8,472 bases of DNA from assembly GCA_027065245.1 (NCBI GenBank), contig JAMOOS010000233.1, positions 1 to 8,472 on the forward strand, read 5' to 3'. This document shows, in pieces, positions 6,112 through 8,472 of this stretch; position 1 is the first letter of the stretch; each line of letters begins with the position of its first letter. This stretch comes from Desulfuromonadaceae bacterium. GTDB lineage: Bacteria; Desulfobacterota; Desulfuromonadia; Desulfuromonadales; Desulfuromonadaceae. The notes beneath the pieces are model-generated. The model ran no database searches, had not been told where the DNA came from, and worked only from the letters and a program-made list of their open reading frames with translations. The position numbers and the translations under genes are program-made.

Positions 6112-6112
6112 A

Positions 6113-7420
6113 TCATGATTGACGGTCGTTATCATCCAGGCGCACACTCACCGAACGGGCGTGGGCATGCAGCCCCTCCAGCCCGGCCAGCCGTACCGCC
6201 TGCGGGCCAAGACGGCGCAAACCGGCGGCAGTGCAACAGATAAGGCTCGACTTTTTGACAAAATCGTCCCAACCCAACGGCGAGAAAAAGCGCGCCGTGC
6301 CGCCGGTGGGCAGGGTGTGGTTCGGCCCGGCCAAATAGTCGCCCAGGGCCTCCGGCGTGTGGTGTCCCATAAAAATCGCCCCGGCGTTACGCACCTGCGG
6401 CAACAGGGCAAAAGGATCCGCCACCGCCAGCTCCAGATGCTCGGTGGCAATGCGGTTACACAGCTCAAGCGCCTGCTCGATCCGCTCCACTACAATAACT
6501 GCGGCGTAGTTATCCACCGCGCTGCGCGCGATACTCTGGCGCGGCAATTTCTGCAACTGCAGTTCCACTTCGGTCTGTACCGCCGCCGCCATGGCGGCGC
6601 TGGTGGTGAGCAGTACCGCCGAGGCCAGCTCGTCGTGCTCAGCCTGAGAGAGCAGGTCGGCGGCCAGGTGGCGGGCATCGCCACTGCCATCGTTGACGAT
6701 AAGAATCTCGCTCGGCCCGGCAATCATGTCGATATCCACCTGCCCGAACACCATCTTTTTGGCGGTGGCCACGTAGATGTTGCCCGGCCCGGTAATTTTA
6801 TCCACCCGCGGCAGTGTGGCCGTGCCGTAGGCCAGAGCGGCAATGGCCTGCGCGCCGCCGATGCGGAACACCCGATCGACACCGGCAATATGCGCCGCCG
6901 CCAGCACATGTGGATTGGCCTCGCCGTCGGGCATGGGGACCACCATCACCACCTCCTCCACACCGGCCACCCGGGCGGGAATGGCGTTCATCAGTACCGA
7001 AGATGGATAGGCGGCCTTGCCGCCGGGAACATAGATACCCACGCGGCGCAGGGGGCGTACCAGCTGGCCGAGCATGATATCGTCCTCAGCGGTGGAAAGC
7101 CAGGTCTCCTGCTTCTGGCGGCGATGGTAGGCGGCAATACGCTCCGCAGCCAGTTCCAGCGCGGCCAGATCATCGTCATCTACAGCAGCCATGGCGGCAT
7201 CAATCTCGCTCCGACTCACCTCAAAACCGGCACTGTTCAGATCGACACGGTCGAAACGGGCGGTGTACTCCGCCACCGCCGCGTCGCCACGGGCGCACAC
7301 AGCGGCGATAATCTCCGCCACAGCGGCGTCCACCCCTTCGGGCGTATGTTCGGCACGGTTCTCAATACGCTCAAAGGCGGCGGTGAACTCAGCATCTCCA
7401 TAACGCAGAATTTTTATCAT
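6113..7420 (-). CDS. hisD: Histidinol dehydrogenase
   Basis: HisD is a zinc enzyme that oxidises L-histidinol to L-histidine in two NAD-dependent steps, the end of the pathway. The 435-residue length is normal for the family. Landmarks are GPGNIYVATAKK (211-222), DMIAGPSEI (231-239), SQAEHDE (258-264), TEHLEL (326-331) and the stretch around GDYLAGPNHTLPTGG (360-374). By comparison with E. coli HisD, the zinc ligands are Q259, H262, D361 and H420, and the catalytic pair is E327/H328; all are present. The ATG at 7420 is preceded by a G-rich AGGGGG ribosome binding site a few bases upstream. It starts 8 bp after hisG and ends (TGA) 16 bp before hisB. In related operons I remember hisC between hisD and hisB, but here the 16 bp leave no room for it. 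Confidence 0.98.
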   Translation of the reverse strand: MIKILRYGDAEFTAAFERIENRAEHTPEGVDAAVAEIIAAVCARGDAAVAEYTARFDRVDLNSAGFEVSRSEIDAAMAAVDDDDLAALELAAERIAAYHRRQKQETWLSTAEDDIMLGQLVRPLRRVGIYVPGGKAAYPSSVLMNAIPARVAGVEEVVMVVPMPDGEANPHVLAAAHIAGVDRVFRIGGAQAIAALAYGTATLPRVDKITGPGNIYVATAKKMVFGQVDIDMIAGPSEILIVNDGSGDARHLAADLLSQAEHDELASAVLLTTSAAMAAAVQTEVELQLQKLPRQSIARSAVDNYAAVIVVERIEQALELCNRIATEHLELAVADPFALLPQVRNAGAIFMGHHTPEALGDYLAGPNHTLPTGGTARFFSPLGWDDFVKKSSLICCTAAGLRRLGPQAVRLAGLEGLHAHARSVSVRLDDNDRQS

Positions 7421-7428
7421 AACGCCCC

Positions 7429-8091
7429 CTATTGGGATATTTTCGGAGTGGAGCCGATCACCTGTTCCAGATCGGCGATAATTTTACTGATGCGCTGGTG
7501 CCTGGTTTTCAGGCTGGCGCGGTTGACAATAAGGCGGGTGGTGATTTCTGCGATGGTTTCCACCTCCACCATACCGTTATCGCGCAACGTGGCGCCGGTG
7601 GACACCAGATCGACAATCCGCTCCGACAACCCCACCAGCGGCGCCAGTTCAATGGAACCGTACAGTTTGATCAGCTCCACCTGAATCCCCTTGGCGGCAA
7701 AATAGCGCTCGGTGACATTGGGATATTTGGTGGCCACGCGGATATTGGACCAGCTGGCCGGATCGTCGCGCTCGTTCAGCTCTTTCGGCTCCGCCACCAC
7801 CAGACGGCAGTAGCCAAAGTTGAGATCGAGCGGCTCGTACAGATCCTTGTTCTGCTCCAGCAGGGTATCTTTGCCCACCACGCCGATATCGGCACAGCCG
7901 TATTCCACATAAGTAGGAACGTCAGTGGCGCGCACCGCCATAAAACGGAACTTGTCCTGGCGGTTTTCAAACACCAGCTTGCGGTTTTTTTCCGCCATTT
8001 CCGGACAGGTGATGCCGATTTTGGCGAACAGTTCCATGGAATCCTGCATAATCCGCCCCTTGGGCAGGGCGAAGGTGATGTAATCACTCAT
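7429..8091 (-). CDS. hisG: ATP phosphoribosyltransferase catalytic subunit, short form
   Basis: HisG condenses ATP and PRPP to N1-(5-phosphoribosyl)-ATP, the first and normally feedback-controlled step of histidine synthesis. At 220 residues this is the short form, which lacks the C-terminal regulatory (ACT-like) domain of the roughly 300-residue long form. In known systems the short form works only in a complex with HisZ, a histidyl-tRNA synthetase paralogue, which is not in this window. Visible signatures are the N-terminal FALPKGR (residues 7-13), GVVGKD near 70-75, ATKYPN (120-125) and the PRPP-binding segment DLVSTGATL (161-169) followed by DNGMVEVE. The ATG at 8091 has AGGA eight bases upstream. 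It follows murA by 27 bp and precedes hisD by 8 bp, so it is the first his gene of the operon. Stop codon is TAG. Confidence 0.97.
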   Translation of the reverse strand: MSDYITFALPKGRIMQDSMELFAKIGITCPEMAEKNRKLVFENRQDKFRFMAVRATDVPTYVEYGCADIGVVGKDTLLEQNKDLYEPLDLNFGYCRLVVAEPKELNERDDPASWSNIRVATKYPNVTERYFAAKGIQVELIKLYGSIELAPLVGLSERIVDLVSTGATLRDNGMVEVETIAEITTRLIVNRASLKTRHQRISKIIADLEQVIGSTPKISQ

Positions 8092-8118
8092 AGCGCAAAT
8101 CCTTTATTTCATTGGCGT

Positions 8119-8472
8119 CTACGCCGGTAAACGCTCGATGTCGGCGCCCAGGGCGCGTAATTTTTCCTCCAGCCGCTCGTAGCCGCGGTCGAGATGGTAG
8201 ATGCGCGCCACCTCGGTGGTGTTGCTGGCGGTCAGCCCGGCCAGCACCAGCGAAGCACTGGCACGCAGATCGGTAGCCATTACCGGCGCACCGCACAGAC
8301 TGTCCACGCCGGTAACCAGCGCCTGTTTGCCGTCGATGCGGATATCGGCTCCCAGCCGCTGCAATTCGCACACATGCATAAAACGATTTTCAAAGACATT
8401 TTCGGCAATCACACTGCTGCCGTTGGCGCGGGTGAGCAGCGCCATAAACTGTGCCTGCATATCGGTGGGGAA
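8119..8472 (-). CDS. murA: UDP-N-acetylglucosamine 1-carboxyvinyltransferase, C-terminal 117 residues (5' end outside window)
   Basis: MurA transfers enolpyruvate from PEP to UDP-GlcNAc, the first committed step of peptidoglycan synthesis, in the cytoplasm. Only the last 117 residues and a TAG stop are in the window; the reading frame is open to the edge and begins with FPTDMQAQ, which is internal to the family, so the start lies upstream. Aligned to E. coli MurA from memory with no gaps, the visible active-site residues are all kept: the Asp of FPTD (E. coli D305), Arg of ENRFMH (R331), Asp and Arg of ATDLRAS (D369, R371) and Arg of HLDRGYER (R397). The fosfomycin-reactive Cys115 region is outside the window. 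hisG follows after 27 bp. A murA-hisG-hisD order is familiar from many non-enteric proteobacteria, so murA probably shares a transcript with the his genes. The internal ATG at 8460 is part of the conserved motif and not a start. Confidence 0.97.
   Translation of the reverse strand, partial: FPTDMQAQFMALLTRANGSSVIAENVFENRFMHVCELQRLGADIRIDGKQALVTGVDSLCGAPVMATDLRASASLVLAGLTASNTTEVARIYHLDRGYERLEEKLRALGADIERLPA

Noticed and set aside
6119..7684. 521-codon plus-strand open frame opposite hisD and hisG
   Set aside because: It is fully antisense to two well-conserved enzymes, has a composition rich in His, Arg and Gln, and shows no domain.
8092..8118. Regulatory leader or attenuator between murA and hisG
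   Set aside because: The gap is only 27 bp and holds just the hisG ribosome binding site. No His-rich leader peptide or T-box is present.

Overview
The window carries ten protein-coding genes, all on the minus strand, in two co-directional blocks. Reading in the direction of transcription (from high to low coordinates), the first block is the 3' end of murA followed by hisG, hisD, hisB, hisH, hisA, hisF and a fused hisIE. The second block is yqeY, cvpA and the first 440 codons of mutS2. A non-coding stretch of about 340 bp separates the blocks and is filled by a tandem, strongly palindromic repeat. Both end genes (murA and mutS2) are cut by the window edges.

The DNA is GC-rich by eye. MutS2, a short-form HisG, the murA-hisG link and the yqeY-cvpA-mutS2 block together suggest a Gram-negative of the Desulfuromonadales (Geobacter/Pelobacter/Desulfuromonas) type. 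This is an inference from gene content and remembered gene order. No rRNA or other taxonomic marker is present, so the placement is moderate to low confidence.

The murA-his block looks like one transcription unit: the gaps between genes are 27 (murA-hisG), 8, 16, 5, 3, 2 and about 19 bp, and most genes have a recognisable ribosome binding site. The encoded enzymes cover histidine synthesis from PRPP plus ATP (HisG), through the HisE and HisI steps (one fused protein), HisA isomerisation, HisH/HisF glutamine-dependent ring closure and HisB dehydration, to the final HisD oxidation. Catalytic residues are intact in all of them. HisC aminotransferase, a histidinol-phosphate phosphatase (HisB here is dehydratase only) and HisZ, the regulatory partner a short HisG needs, are not encoded here and must lie elsewhere.

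The intergenic region between hisIE and yqeY holds two 121-bp copies at a 124-bp period that differ at only three positions, plus a degenerate copy next to yqeY. Each full copy folds into a two-part hairpin, and one arm can instead pair across the copy junction. This is the only part of the window without a ready explanation and is the main subject of the findings. The yqeY-cvpA-mutS2 block then runs with gaps of 26 and 20 bp: a tRNA-amidotransferase-related small protein, a four-helix membrane protein, and a MutS2 ATPase whose C-terminal part is beyond the window. I see no tRNA, rRNA, CRISPR array, insertion sequence or transposase.
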